A DNA stretch of 64,000 nucleotides from an uncultured Porphyromonadaceae bacterium (GCA_947175425.1 CAMWMR010000003.1:46493-110492); one strand, 5' to 3'. Numbered from the stretch's first letter, positions 46,860 through 57,207 are shown. The notes: a model not told the origin generated them from the letters alone. Program-made: numbers and translations.

Positions 46860-48874
46860 GCACCCTGAGCTTCAAGGAAGCGATCCGCCAAGGAATACCT
46901 TCCGTACTGCCTCCCAAAAAGGCATACGACCTCAATGTAAACCACGCGCCCAAACGCAAAAAAATCCTCACACCACAGGAAGAGCGTCTTGCCCTTCATA
47001 ATGCCCTGCGCTATTTCCCTGCCGAACTGCACGCCGAGCTGGCTCCGGAATTTGCCGCAGAACTGAAGGAATACGGACGCATATACATGTATCGCTTCCG
47101 CCCCGATTATGCGATGTACGCTCGTCCTATCGACGAGTACCCTGCCCGCTCCCGGCAGGCCGCTGCAATAATGGGAATGATTCAGAACAACCTCGCTCCC
47201 GAAGTTGCCCAGCACCCGCACGAACTTATAACATACGGCGGTAACGGTGCCGTGTTCCAGAACTGGGCACAGTACCTGCTGACAATGCGCTATCTGAGCG
47301 AAATGACCGACGAGCAGACGCTGGTAATGTATTCCGGTCATCCTCTGGGATTGTTCCCCTCGCATCCCGGCGCACCGCGAATGGTTGTTACTAACGGCAT
47401 GGTGATTCCAAACTACTCCAAGCCCGACGACTGGGAACGTTTCAATGCCATGGGCGTGAGCCAGTACGGACAAATGACAGCCGGCTCGTACATGTACATC
47501 GGCCCGCAGGGGATTGTTCACGGAACCACAATCACCGTTCTCAATGCCGCCCGCCGTCATCCCGATGCACCTGCCGACGGAAATTTCGGAGGTATGCTCT
47601 TTGTAACCGCCGGACTGGGAGGTATGAGCGGAGCGCAGCCTAAAGCCGCCAATATCGCAGGCGTTGTAAGTATCACTGCGGAAATAAATCCGAAAGCTGC
47701 CGAGAAACGGTTCAAACAAGGATGGGTTGATGAAGTTTACACATCACTGGACGAACTTATTGAACGCACGCGAAAAGCCCGCAGCGAGAAGAAAGCCGTA
47801 TCCATGGCTTATGTGGGAAATGTTGTAGACCTTTGGGAACGACTCGCAGAGGAGGATATACACGTTGAACTCGGCTCCGACCAGACTTCCCTGCACAACC
47901 CCTGGGCCGGCGGATATTACCCCGTCGGAATGGAATTTGAAGAAGCCCAACGCCTTATGGCCGAAGAACCCGAGCGTTTCCGCGCTCTTGTTCAGGAATC
48001 GCTTCGCAGGCAGGTGAAAGCAATAAACAAACTCGCGGCCAAGGGAATGTACTTCTTCGACTACGGCAACGCCTTCCTGCTTGAATCGGCTCGTGCCAAT
48101 GCCGACGTGCTCAAAAGCGACGGAACTTTCCGCTACCCGTCCTACGTTGAAGATATAATGGGTCCCTTGTTCTTCGATTACGGCTTCGGGCCTTTCCGCT
48201 GGGTATGTACATCCGGCAAACCGGAAGACCTTGAAATTACCGACCGCATAGCATTCGATGTCCTGAGCGAGATACGCCGCAACGCACCCGAAAGCATACA
48301 AGGGCAGCTCGACGACAATATACACTGGATTAAAGAAGCCGGACCGAACAAGCTTGTAGTAGGTTCTCAGGCACGAATACTTTATGCCGATGCCGAGGGA
48401 CGCGCAAAAATAGCCCTTGCTTTCAACAAAGCCATCGCCGACGGCACCATTTCCGCACCTATTGTGCTGGGCCGCGACCACCACGATGTAAGCGGAACCG
48501 ACTCGCCGTTCCGTGAAACATCCAACATCCGCGACGGCTCCCGCTTCACTGCCGACATGGCGGTTCAGAACGTTATAGGCGATTCGTTCCGAGGCGCCAC
48601 ATGGGTATCGCTCCACAACGGCGGCGGTGTGGGCTGGGGCGAGGTAATCAACGGCGGTTTCGGAATGGTTATAGATGGTTCCGAAGAAGCCGACAAACGC
48701 ATCAGCTCAATGCTCCTGTGGGATGTCAACAACGGTATCGCCCGACGCTCCTGGGCGCGCAACAAAGGCGCTATTGAAGCCATACGCCGTGAAATGGATC
48801 GCACTCCCGGACTTCAGGTGACAATGCCCAATTTCGCCGACGATTCTCTAATAGAAAAAATACTACAGCCATGA
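46856..48874 (+). CDS. hutU: Urocanate hydratase (long form)
   Basis: 672 residues, about 110 longer than proteobacterial HutU and close to the eukaryote-like long form. It hydrates urocanate to imidazolonepropionate with tightly bound NAD+. It contains YSGHPLGLFPSHPGAPR, NYSKPDDWERFNAMGVSQYGQ split by family spacing, TAGLGGMSGAQPKAA and the HNGGGVGWGEVINGGFG segment. Four-base overlaps with ftcD and hutH show tight coupling. Confidence 0.96.
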   Translation: MSTLSFKEAIRQGIPSVLPPKKAYDLNVNHAPKRKKILTPQEERLALHNALRYFPAELHAELAPEFAAELKEYGRIYMYRFRPDYAMYARPIDEYPARSRQAAAIMGMIQNNLAPEVAQHPHELITYGGNGAVFQNWAQYLLTMRYLSEMTDEQTLVMYSGHPLGLFPSHPGAPRMVVTNGMVIPNYSKPDDWERFNAMGVSQYGQMTAGSYMYIGPQGIVHGTTITVLNAARRHPDAPADGNFGGMLFVTAGLGGMSGAQPKAANIAGVVSITAEINPKAAEKRFKQGWVDEVYTSLDELIERTRKARSEKKAVSMAYVGNVVDLWERLAEEDIHVELGSDQTSLHNPWAGGYYPVGMEFEEAQRLMAEEPERFRALVQESLRRQVKAINKLAAKGMYFFDYGNAFLLESARANADVLKSDGTFRYPSYVEDIMGPLFFDYGFGPFRWVCTSGKPEDLEITDRIAFDVLSEIRRNAPESIQGQLDDNIHWIKEAGPNKLVVGSQARILYADAEGRAKIALAFNKAIADGTISAPIVLGRDHHDVSGTDSPFRETSNIRDGSRFTADMAVQNVIGDSFRGATWVSLHNGGGVGWGEVINGGFGMVIDGSEEADKRISSMLLWDVNNGIARRSWARNKGAIEAIRREMDRTPGLQVTMPNFADDSLIEKILQP

Positions 48875-50364
48875 ATTCTTCAGTATATAAAATCAGCCCA
48901 GGCTATCTGAAACCCGCCGAAGCTCTTAACGTAATCAGTTCCCGCATGAAAGTGGAGCTGGACGATGAGGCCCGCGACAGAATTGTAAAATGTCGCGAAT
49001 ATCTCGACAAAAAAATTGAAACTTGCTCCGAGCCTTTGTACGGTATAACCACCGGTTTCGGCTCTCTGTGCAACATTTCCATAAATTCGGAGGATCTTCA
49101 CACGCTGCAGAAGAACCTTGTAATGTCGCATGCTTGCGGCATGGGCGAAACCCTCGCCCCCGACATTGTTCGGCTCATGCTGCTCCTCAAAGCCCAGTCG
49201 TTGAGCTATGGCAACTCGGGCGTACAGCTATGCACGGTACAGCGCCTGCTCGATTTCCTCAATAACGATATACTTCCCGTTGTATACTCCCAAGGTTCTC
49301 TCGGAGCCTCCGGCGACCTTGCACCTCTTGCAAACATGTGTCTACCATTACTCGGACTCGGCGAGGTATGGCATAATGGAGTACGCCGCCCTGCCGCCGA
49401 AGTCCTTAAGGAAATGGGATGGGAACCGGTTGAACTGCAATCAAAAGAAGGACTCGCACTCCTTAACGGCACCCAGTTCATGTCATCGCACGCCACCATG
49501 GTTGTTGCCCGTGCCCAAAAACTTATAGAACTCGCCTGCCTCATAGCCGCCATGTCGCTCGATGCTTTCGACGGACGCACCGAACCATTCGGGCCGCAGG
49601 TCAATCTGGTACGACGTCACCGCGGACAAATTGAAATTGCAACCATCATGCGCCAATACCTGGAAGGAAGTCAGCTTGCAGCTCAGCCCAAAGCCCACGT
49701 GCAGGATCCCTACTCCTTCCGGTGCATCCCGCAGGTGTACGGTGCGGTGCTCGATGCAATTGAACGAGTATACGAAATAATCGCCGATGAAATTTCATCG
49801 CCCACCGACAATCCCACTATTTTCCCGGATGACGACATAATTGTTTCGGCCGGAAACTTCCATGGCGAACCCATTGCTCTTCCCATGGATTACCTTGCGC
49901 TTGCTCTCTCCGAGCTTTCCAACATCTCGGAACGTCGCATCTACAAACTCATAGGAGGCACACGCGGGCTGCCCTCGTTCCTGGTTGCAAAACCGGGGCT
50001 GAACAGCGGCTTTATGATTGCCCAGTACGCTGCGGCTTCTATCGTGAACCAAAGCAAGGGCTTGTGTTGGCCCACAAGCTGCGATTCCATTCCCTCGTCG
50101 CAGGGACAGGAGGATCATGTTTCTATGGGCTCCAACTCTGCCACCAAACTGCTGAAAGTTCTGGAGAACACCGAACGCGTACTCGCCATAGAGCTTATGA
50201 CAGCCGCGCAGGCGCTCGAATTCCGCCGCCCTCTCAAATCTTCCCGGGCAGTGGAAAAACTCTACGAAGCTTTCCGCGAACGAGTGCCGTTTATTGATGT
50301 GGACACTGTTATGTCGCCCCTTTTGGAAGAGTCCCGTAAATTTGTTTGCGAATGCTGCTCCTGA
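48871..50364 (+). CDS. hutH: Histidine ammonia-lyase
   Basis: 497 residues. It removes ammonia from histidine to give urocanate. The MIO cofactor is made from Ala146-Ser147-Gly148 in GSLGASGDLAPLANM; YGITTGFGSL and QEDHVSMGSNSA complete the active site. Overlaps hutU by 4 bp; its 3' end overlaps hutI by 13 bp. Confidence 0.97.
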   Translation: MNSSVYKISPGYLKPAEALNVISSRMKVELDDEARDRIVKCREYLDKKIETCSEPLYGITTGFGSLCNISINSEDLHTLQKNLVMSHACGMGETLAPDIVRLMLLLKAQSLSYGNSGVQLCTVQRLLDFLNNDILPVVYSQGSLGASGDLAPLANMCLPLLGLGEVWHNGVRRPAAEVLKEMGWEPVELQSKEGLALLNGTQFMSSHATMVVARAQKLIELACLIAAMSLDAFDGRTEPFGPQVNLVRRHRGQIEIATIMRQYLEGSQLAAQPKAHVQDPYSFRCIPQVYGAVLDAIERVYEIIADEISSPTDNPTIFPDDDIIVSAGNFHGEPIALPMDYLALALSELSNISERRIYKLIGGTRGLPSFLVAKPGLNSGFMIAQYAAASIVNQSKGLCWPTSCDSIPSSQGQEDHVSMGSNSATKLLKVLENTERVLAIELMTAAQALEFRRPLKSSRAVEKLYEAFRERVPFIDVDTVMSPLLEESRKFVCECCS

Positions 50365-51596
50365 ACATAAAAGAACTTGCCATGATTGTCCCGCAAGGCA
50401 CAACACGCCTTGCGGGGCAAGATATGCTCACGGGTCATACGAGTCTCTCATCGGCATGGCTCCGCATATCCTCCGACGGAAAAATAGAAAACTTCGGAAG
50501 CATGGTCTGTGCACCGGAACCCCGGAACGATGAACAGATTCTCAATCTTGACGACCGCTGCGTACTCCCTTGTTTCTGCGATTCCCACACCCATATAATT
50601 TATCCTGCCCCCCGACACGATGAGTGGCTTGGAAAAATTCAGGGACTAACTTATGAAGAAATAGCACGTCGGGGAGGAGGCATTCTCAACTCTGCCGACA
50701 GGCTTGCGGAGAGCTCCGAAGAAAAACTTTTTGAGGACGCCCGACGCCGTGCCATGCAGATGATTGCCGCAGGAACAGGCGCAATGGAAATAAAAACCGG
50801 CTATGGACTGGACACTCCCAACGAGCTGAAAATGCTTAGAGTGGCGGCACGCTTGCGCGAAGAACTTCCCGCGAATGTAAAAATAACCTTTTTGGGGGCA
50901 CACGCTGTGGGCCGAAAGTATACAGGCCGTATTGACGAATATGTGGAAATGTTGCTCAAGGAGATGCTTCCCGCTGTCGCCGCCGAGGGCATTGCCGACT
51001 ATGTGGACGTTTTCTGCGATGAGGGATTCTTCACTCCGGCCCATACTCAAAAAATTCTTGAAGCGGCAGCCCGTTACGGCCTAAAGCCCAAAATACATGC
51101 CAACGAACTTGCCATATCGGGCGGTGTTCAGGTGGGCGTACGGAACAATGCAGTGTCTGTCGACCACCTGGAACGCACAGGGGCGGAGGAAATAGAATGT
51201 CTCGCCGCATCGTCTACAATCCCGACAATGCTGCCGGGGGCATCGTTCTTCAGCAATCTGCCATACGGCAATGCAAGAGCTGCCGTTGACGCAGGACTGC
51301 CGCTTGCACTGGCAAGCGACTACAATCCCGGCTCGTCACCTTCGGGCGATATGCGCATGGTGTGGGCTTTGGCTTGCATGAAGATGAAGCTGCTCCCGCG
51401 CGAGGCTTTGGCAGCATGTACACTCAATGGAGCCGCAGCAATGGAACTGTCGCACGAAACGGGTGCCATTACCCCCGGAGCACGAGCAAATCTTATTATA
51501 ACAAAACACATAGCGGATATCAACTACATTCCTTACGCATATACCGAACCGTGGATTGACAAAATTATTTTGGACGGAAATGTAATTTTCGGCTGA
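50352..51596 (+). CDS. hutI: Imidazolonepropionase
   Basis: 414 residues from the ATG at 50352; an in-frame TTG two codons earlier is less likely. It opens the imidazolone ring to give formiminoglutamate, the substrate of FtcD. Metal ligands are in CDSHTHIIY, HANEL and SDYNPGSSP, and GAHAVGRKYTGR is the substrate loop. With ftcD, hutU and hutH all four steps of the pathway are encoded together. Confidence 0.96.
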   Translation: MLLLNIKELAMIVPQGTTRLAGQDMLTGHTSLSSAWLRISSDGKIENFGSMVCAPEPRNDEQILNLDDRCVLPCFCDSHTHIIYPAPRHDEWLGKIQGLTYEEIARRGGGILNSADRLAESSEEKLFEDARRRAMQMIAAGTGAMEIKTGYGLDTPNELKMLRVAARLREELPANVKITFLGAHAVGRKYTGRIDEYVEMLLKEMLPAVAAEGIADYVDVFCDEGFFTPAHTQKILEAAARYGLKPKIHANELAISGGVQVGVRNNAVSVDHLERTGAEEIECLAASSTIPTMLPGASFFSNLPYGNARAAVDAGLPLALASDYNPGSSPSGDMRMVWALACMKMKLLPREALAACTLNGAAAMELSHETGAITPGARANLIITKHIADINYIPYAYTEPWIDKIILDGNVIFG

Positions 51597-51640
51597 CAAC
51601 AAACGTCTAATCCTCTAATAACACCAATCTTTCAATTATT

Positions 51641-54600
51641 ATGTCTCGAAAATTAACCGCATTGATGGCCTTGGCCGCCGCGCTTTCGGCGAGTGCAGCC
51701 GATTCGCCCCTATGGTTACGCAATACAGCCTTGTCGCCCGACGGCAAAACCATTGCTTTTACTTATAAAGGCGATATATTCACCGTTCCCGTCACCGGTG
51801 GTCGCGCAACGCAAATAACAAGTTCGCCGGCATACGATACCACTCCGCTTTGGAGTCCCGACGGAACCCGTATCGCTTTCATGAGCAACCGCGAGAAAAG
51901 CTCCGATATTTTTGTTGTTAACGCAAACGGAGGTACTCCCCAAAGAATCACAACGTTCTCGGGCAACGAAGTTCCCCGTGCGTGGAAAGGCGATTCCGCC
52001 ATTGTGTTCACCGCCGACATCATCCCCTCGCAGGCCGACCTTAACGCACCCTTCTTCAGCCAGACATATGTTGTCGAGGCCAAGGCAGGTGCACGCCCTC
52101 GACTGCTCCTTTCGCTGAACACCAACGAAATGGACATCAACGCAAACGGTGATATTCTTTTCGAGGACCATAAAGGCTACGAAAACGCATGGCGCAAGCA
52201 TGAAACATCTTCGTCCACTTCCGACATTCATTTATATTCCAACGGGAAATTCCGCCGCCTGACAAATTTCAAAGGCAACGACCGCAACCCTATATGGCTG
52301 GGTACTGACGGCAGCCGTTTCGCATATCTCAGCGAGCAAAAAGGAACGCTTAATATTTTTGCGGCCGACATTAACGGCGGCGCACCCAAGCAGCTCACAA
52401 AATTCGACCGTCACCCCGTTCGCTCCATTTCGGCCGACCGCAACGGCTCGCTCCTTGCGTTCAGCTACGACGGCGAAATATACACTCTCGTGCCGGGTGC
52501 AGAACCTAAAAAAGTGAACGTGGAAATTGCCGCCGACAATTACGACAGCGACCACGTGAAGCGTTATGTACGCGCCGGTGCCGACAACATGGCAGTATCC
52601 CCCACCGGCGAAGAAGTTGCCTTCACTCTTCGAGGCGATGTATATGTAACATCGGTCAAATACAAAACCACACGTCGCATAACCGATACTCCCGGACAGG
52701 AACGCAACATTTCGTTCAGCAAGGACGGACGTTCGCTTGTATATGACTCCGAACGCGACGGACTGTGGCAGCTGTTTATTTCCAAAATAAAGGACGACAA
52801 AGAAAAATCCTTTGCCTATGCCACGGAAATTGTTGAAGAACCGCTTTACAGCAGCGACAAAACAGCACAGCAGCCTGTTTTCAGCCCCGACGGTAAAAAA
52901 GTGGCTTTCCTTGAGGACCGCTGCGAGCTGAGGGTTATTGATGTTGACTCAAAGAAAGTTCACACGGCACTCGACGGAAAATACAATTATTCATATGCCG
53001 ACGGTGACATTCAGTTTGAATGGAGCCCCGATTCACACTACCTGCTTGCAAGCTACATAGGCGAAGGGGGCTGGAACAACAGCGATATAGCGCTTGTAAG
53101 CGCCGACGGCTCGCAAGTTGTGGACCTTACCGAAAGCGGATACTCCGACGGTGCTCCCAAATGGGCGCTCGACGGAAAAGCATTCACCTATGCAACCGGA
53201 CGCTACGGCATGAAAAGCCACGGAAGCTGGGGAAATGAGAATGACGTAATACTTATGGTTCTCGACGGCGAGGCATGGGATAAATTCAACCGAACCAAGG
53301 AGGAGGTTGAACTTGACAAAAAAGCGTCGGAAGAAAAGGACGACAACAAGGATTCCGACGACAAGAAAAAGGACAAGAAGAGCAAAAAAGATAAAAAGAA
53401 AAAGGACGAGAAAGAGGACAAAGCCACTCCGTTGGATTTGGATAACCGCATGTACCGTACACGCCGCCTGACTGCCAACTCCGGACGTATGGGCGATTAT
53501 TATCTGTCGCCCACAGGCGAGAAGCTCTACTACACTGCCTTGAGTCCCGAGGGCGAATATAATCTTTATGTGCGCGACCTCCATGACGGAAGCACAAAAG
53601 TGCTCGCAAGCGGCAAAAGCGGCGGCATTGTTCCGGATGCAAAAGGAGAGAACATATTCATGATTTCCGGCTCCGGTATGTCCAAAATAGAACTTGCAAG
53701 CGGCAAAGCCACGCCTATTGAATTTGAGGCATACTACGACCGTCATCCCTCGCTGGAACGCGATTACATATACTCACATGCATGGCGCCAGGTTAAAGAC
53801 AAATTCTATGATGCCGACATTCACGGCATTGACTGGGAAGGTTTCGGAAAGGATTACAACAAATTCCTGCCCTACATAAACAATAATCAGGATTTTGCCA
53901 TAATGCTCAGCGAACTGCTCGGCGAGCTTAACGCATCGCATACCGGAGCACGCGCATACGCAACCGAAGCGCCCATGGGAACCGGCATGCTCGGCGCATG
54001 GTACGACGAAAGCTACGAAGGCGACGGGCTTAAGATTGCCGGTATTATGCCTCGCGGACCTTTGGCAACGAAAAAAGCGGGAGTGAAACCCGGCGACATA
54101 ATAATGGAAGTTGACGGCAAGCCTATATTGGCCGACACCGATTACTTCCCGCTGTTCGAAGGCAAAGCCGGCAAGAACGTGCGCCTCAAGATTCACCGTG
54201 CGGCAACAGGCAAGAGCGACGATATTACCGTACGTCCCATTTCATCGGGAGTACAGAACAGCTTGCTGTACGATATATGGGTTGAACATAACGAAGCTGT
54301 TGTGGACAGCCTCTCCAACGGGCGCATAGGCTATGTTCACATTCAGGGAATGAACAGCCCGAGCTTCCGCACAATCTACGACAAGATTTTAGGCAAATAC
54401 CGCAATTGCGATGCCGTGGTTGTGGATACACGCTTCAACGGAGGCGGCTGGCTGCATAACGATGTGGCGCAACTGTTGAGCGGCAAGGAATATGTGCGTT
54501 ACACGCCTCGAGGCCGTTATGTAGGCTCCGACCCGTTCTCGCAGTGGACCAAGCCCTCGGTAATGCTCGTTAACGAAGCCAATTATTCCGATGCCCACGG

Positions 54601-54877
54601 AACACCCTATGTATATAAAACACTGGGTATAGGCAAACTTGTGGGAGCTCCTGTTCCCGGCACCATGACTGCCGTGTGGTGGGAAAGCCAGATTGATCCC
54701 ACAATTGTATTCGGTATTCCGCAGGTAACCGCCATAGATGTCAACGGCAAGGTTCTTGAAAACCAGCAGCTGCAACCCGACATCGAGGTATACAACACTC
54801 CCGCCGAAATAGTTTCGGGCAACGACGTGCAGCTTAAAGCTGCCGTTGAGGAACTTCTGCGACAGACTGCAAAATAA
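51641..54877 (+). CDS. Tricorn-like secreted protease (PD40 propellers, PDZ, S41)
   Basis: 1078 residues. Signal peptide (1-20). WD40-like PD40 repeats fill about 25-540 (SPDGKTIAFTYKGDI, SPDGTRIAFMSNR). A Lys/Asp/Glu-only stretch at about 552-595 is followed by a second propeller, a PDZ domain (about 760-860, KKAGVKPGDIIMEVDGKPI) and an S41 core with catalytic Ser983 in NYSDAHGTPY. It lacks cytoplasmic context, so it probably degrades peptides in the periplasm. It lies 44 nt after hutI and may feed peptides to the hut pathway; that link is inference. Confidence 0.9.
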   Translation: MSRKLTALMALAAALSASAADSPLWLRNTALSPDGKTIAFTYKGDIFTVPVTGGRATQITSSPAYDTTPLWSPDGTRIAFMSNREKSSDIFVVNANGGTPQRITTFSGNEVPRAWKGDSAIVFTADIIPSQADLNAPFFSQTYVVEAKAGARPRLLLSLNTNEMDINANGDILFEDHKGYENAWRKHETSSSTSDIHLYSNGKFRRLTNFKGNDRNPIWLGTDGSRFAYLSEQKGTLNIFAADINGGAPKQLTKFDRHPVRSISADRNGSLLAFSYDGEIYTLVPGAEPKKVNVEIAADNYDSDHVKRYVRAGADNMAVSPTGEEVAFTLRGDVYVTSVKYKTTRRITDTPGQERNISFSKDGRSLVYDSERDGLWQLFISKIKDDKEKSFAYATEIVEEPLYSSDKTAQQPVFSPDGKKVAFLEDRCELRVIDVDSKKVHTALDGKYNYSYADGDIQFEWSPDSHYLLASYIGEGGWNNSDIALVSADGSQVVDLTESGYSDGAPKWALDGKAFTYATGRYGMKSHGSWGNENDVILMVLDGEAWDKFNRTKEEVELDKKASEEKDDNKDSDDKKKDKKSKKDKKKKDEKEDKATPLDLDNRMYRTRRLTANSGRMGDYYLSPTGEKLYYTALSPEGEYNLYVRDLHDGSTKVLASGKSGGIVPDAKGENIFMISGSGMSKIELASGKATPIEFEAYYDRHPSLERDYIYSHAWRQVKDKFYDADIHGIDWEGFGKDYNKFLPYINNNQDFAIMLSELLGELNASHTGARAYATEAPMGTGMLGAWYDESYEGDGLKIAGIMPRGPLATKKAGVKPGDIIMEVDGKPILADTDYFPLFEGKAGKNVRLKIHRAATGKSDDITVRPISSGVQNSLLYDIWVEHNEAVVDSLSNGRIGYVHIQGMNSPSFRTIYDKILGKYRNCDAVVVDTRFNGGGWLHNDVAQLLSGKEYVRYTPRGRYVGSDPFSQWTKPSVMLVNEANYSDAHGTPYVYKTLGIGKLVGAPVPGTMTAVWWESQIDPTIVFGIPQVTAIDVNGKVLENQQLQPDIEVYNTPAEIVSGNDVQLKAAVEELLRQTAK

Positions 54878-54899
54878 TACACAAAGTCCATAAACAACG

Positions 54900-54933
54900 G
54901 CAACGCTCCTTTTCGGGGGAGCGTTGCTTTTTA
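54900..54933 (+). terminator. Terminator after the tricorn-like protease
   Basis: GCAACGCTCC / GGAGCGTTGC, a perfect 10-bp stem followed by TTTTTATTT, 22 nt after the stop. It ends the hut-protease transcription unit. Confidence 0.9.
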
Positions 54934-54980
54934 TTTGTTGCGCCTTATCGGCGCAGAGTCCTTTATGGGAACGTAAGATG

Positions 54981-57071
54981 CTATTCCTCGGTACTTGTAT
55001 TTACCTTGTTTTTTGGTTTTGAGCGGCGACGGCGACGGCGGCGCTTTGCAGCGGGAGTTGCAGTCGCTTCGGTGTCGTCCGTCATTTCATCGGGAGTCAC
55101 ATTCTCGGGAGCGTCCACAACGGCAACAAGTTCTTCGGCTTGCGGTTTTACCTCCGGTTCGGCATTCTCGACATGTGCCGGAAGCAGAGCCGGGTTGGCG
55201 GCAGGTTCTTCGGCGGCTACAGCCTTGTCGGTATTCTCAGCCTTTGCCGGTTTCTTTTCGGGTGTCGTGGCCGGCGATTTCTTTGCAGCCGCAGGCTGTT
55301 TGGGCTTGGGAAGTGCCTGAGCGTCGGCGTTTTGTTTCTGTTCGGGCTTAGGCTCGGGCTTGGCCTCCTTTTGCGGTGTCACCGGCTTGGGCTGCTTGGC
55401 TTTTGGCTGTTTGGGCTTTTGTTCGGGCTTTGCTTCGGCGGGATTTTCCTCACCTCCGCGTTTCCGAACCTTTTCATCCTTTTTGCTTGCCGAGGAGCGT
55501 CCGCTATCCTTTTCTTCAATCAGGTTAAGCTCGTTTTTATTGCTGTCCACTACCCTGTACTGCAGGTAAGCCATCGATTCATCGGCCACAATTTTGAACG
55601 AGCGTCCCAGTTTGCGGCGCCATTTGGAGTAGAGACTTGTGAGCCACCCTTTTTTAAGATACGCTTCCACATAAGGGTGCACGTACATAATGCAGTCTTT
55701 CAGAGCAAGCGTGTTTACTATATACTCGAGTTTCTCGAACAGAGTATCGGTGAAGAGGATTGAGGGTTGCACCTCGCCCTTGCCAAGGCATGACGGGCAT
55801 TTTTCGGCCACATGGACGTCCAAAGCAGGGCGCACACGCTGACGAGTAATTTGCATAAGGCCGAATTTGCTGAGAGGCAGAATATTGTGCCTTGCCCTGT
55901 CGTTGGCCATTATTTCACGCATGTGTTCGTATAGCTGCTGTCGGTGCTCGCTTTTGGCCATGTCGATAAAGTCAACAACGATAATGCCACCCATGTCGCG
56001 CAGCCTTAGCTGGCGGGCAATTTCGTCGGCGGCTCTGAGGTTAACTTCCAGAGCGTTGCTTTCCTGGTCGTTTGTTGCCTTGGCTCGGTTTCCTGAGTTG
56101 ACGTCTATTACATGTAACGCCTCGGTGTGCTCGATGATAATATAAGCTCCCGATTTGAACGATACCGTTTTACCGAACGACGATTTTATTTGCCTTGTAA
56201 TGCTGAAATGGTCGAAAATGGGGGTATCGCCTTTATAGAGCTGTACAATATCACGACGGTCGGGAGCGATGAGACCTACATACTTGAGAATCTGAGCATG
56301 TATTTCGGGGTCGTTCACATGAATGCTCTCGAACGATGGACTGAACACATCGCGCAGCATACCCACCACTCGGTTTTCTTCTTCGAACACCAGTGCGGGC
56401 GCCGTCGAACGCTGAGCCTTTTCACAGGCATCCTCAAAGCTTTGAAGCAGAGTTTTCAGCTCGTTGTGGAGGTCGGCGGTTTTTTTGCCTTCGGCCGAAG
56501 TACGAACAATCACACCGAAATTACGAGGTTTGATAGACTCTATGAGCCGTCGAAGCCTCAGTTTCTCTTCACTCGATTTTATTTTCTGCGAAATAGAAAT
56601 TTTATCACAGAAAGGGGTGAGCACAAGATAACGGCCTGTAAAGGAGATTTCGGTAGTGAGCCTCGGGCCTTTAGAGGATATAGGTTCTTTTACAATCTGG
56701 ACCAGAAGCTCTTGACCGGGAGCGAGTGTATCGGCCACGGTACCGTGTTTGTCGATATCGGGCAGCATGTTCATCTGCGATAATGACGGCACCCGTTTTT
56801 TATCGGCAAAAAGCTGCTTCAAAAAATCGGAATACGAAGCAAATCTGGGACCTAAATCCAGATAATGTAGAAAAGCATCTTTCTCGTATCCCACATTAAC
56901 AAAGGCGGCATTTAGGCCCGGCATAAGTTTTTTCACCTTTGCCAGGTATATGTCGCCCACTGCGTAGGCAATGTTCCTTGCTTCCTTTTGGAGGGAAACA
57001 AGGCGACCGTCCTCAAGGAGGGCGATGCTTACTTCCGTTGCCTGTACGTCTACAATGAGTTCACTTTTCAT
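54981..57071 (-). CDS. rng: Ribonuclease E/G with basic disordered C-terminal tail
   Basis: 696 residues. An S1 RNA-binding domain lies at about 35-130, and the DNase I-like catalytic region holds Asp323 (DVNSG) and Asp367 (VVDFIDM), the magnesium ligands, plus a zinc-link CPSCLGKG (425-432). The core ends near 515; the last 180 residues are low complexity (Lys, Pro, Ala, Glu, Gln) and end in an eight-residue arginine run (KRRRRRRRS). It processes rRNA and mRNA. RNase G proper lacks such a tail, while RNase E has a different one. Confidence 0.93.
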   Translation of the reverse strand: MKSELIVDVQATEVSIALLEDGRLVSLQKEARNIAYAVGDIYLAKVKKLMPGLNAAFVNVGYEKDAFLHYLDLGPRFASYSDFLKQLFADKKRVPSLSQMNMLPDIDKHGTVADTLAPGQELLVQIVKEPISSKGPRLTTEISFTGRYLVLTPFCDKISISQKIKSSEEKLRLRRLIESIKPRNFGVIVRTSAEGKKTADLHNELKTLLQSFEDACEKAQRSTAPALVFEEENRVVGMLRDVFSPSFESIHVNDPEIHAQILKYVGLIAPDRRDIVQLYKGDTPIFDHFSITRQIKSSFGKTVSFKSGAYIIIEHTEALHVIDVNSGNRAKATNDQESNALEVNLRAADEIARQLRLRDMGGIIVVDFIDMAKSEHRQQLYEHMREIMANDRARHNILPLSKFGLMQITRQRVRPALDVHVAEKCPSCLGKGEVQPSILFTDTLFEKLEYIVNTLALKDCIMYVHPYVEAYLKKGWLTSLYSKWRRKLGRSFKIVADESMAYLQYRVVDSNKNELNLIEEKDSGRSSASKKDEKVRKRGGEENPAEAKPEQKPKQPKAKQPKPVTPQKEAKPEPKPEQKQNADAQALPKPKQPAAAKKSPATTPEKKPAKAENTDKAVAAEEPAANPALLPAHVENAEPEVKPQAEELVAVVDAPENVTPDEMTDDTEATATPAAKRRRRRRRSKPKNKVNTSTEE

Positions 57072-57108
57072 TCAGTAGAGCTTGTGTGGGTTAAGAAATT
57101 GGTAGAAA

Positions 57109-57128
57109 CGGCAACCCGAAAGTTGCCG
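57109..57128 (-). promoter_or_regulatory. Hairpin in the rng leader (start-proximal)
   Basis: CGGCAAC-CCGAAA-GTTGCCG, a perfect 7-bp stem 38 nt upstream of the rng start codon. One of three hairpins in the 245-nt spacer 57072-57316. Confidence 0.5.
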
Positions 57129-57150
57129 GGGGATCGTGCGGCCAAACAAT

Positions 57151-57207
57151 AAAGAACAAACCGACCGCCGCACCTTTGTATATGCAGCGGTTGAAAGTTT
57201 GTTCTTT
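57151..57207 (-). promoter_or_regulatory. Long inverted repeat in the rng leader
   Basis: AAAGAACAAAC (57151-57161) and GTTTGTTCTTT (57197-57207) are perfect 11-bp complements enclosing 35 nt that can pair further (ACCGC/GCGGT). On the minus strand the stem is followed by ATTGTTTGG, too poor for a sure terminator. It may be an attenuator or a self-cleavage site for RNase E/G feedback. Confidence 0.5.
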
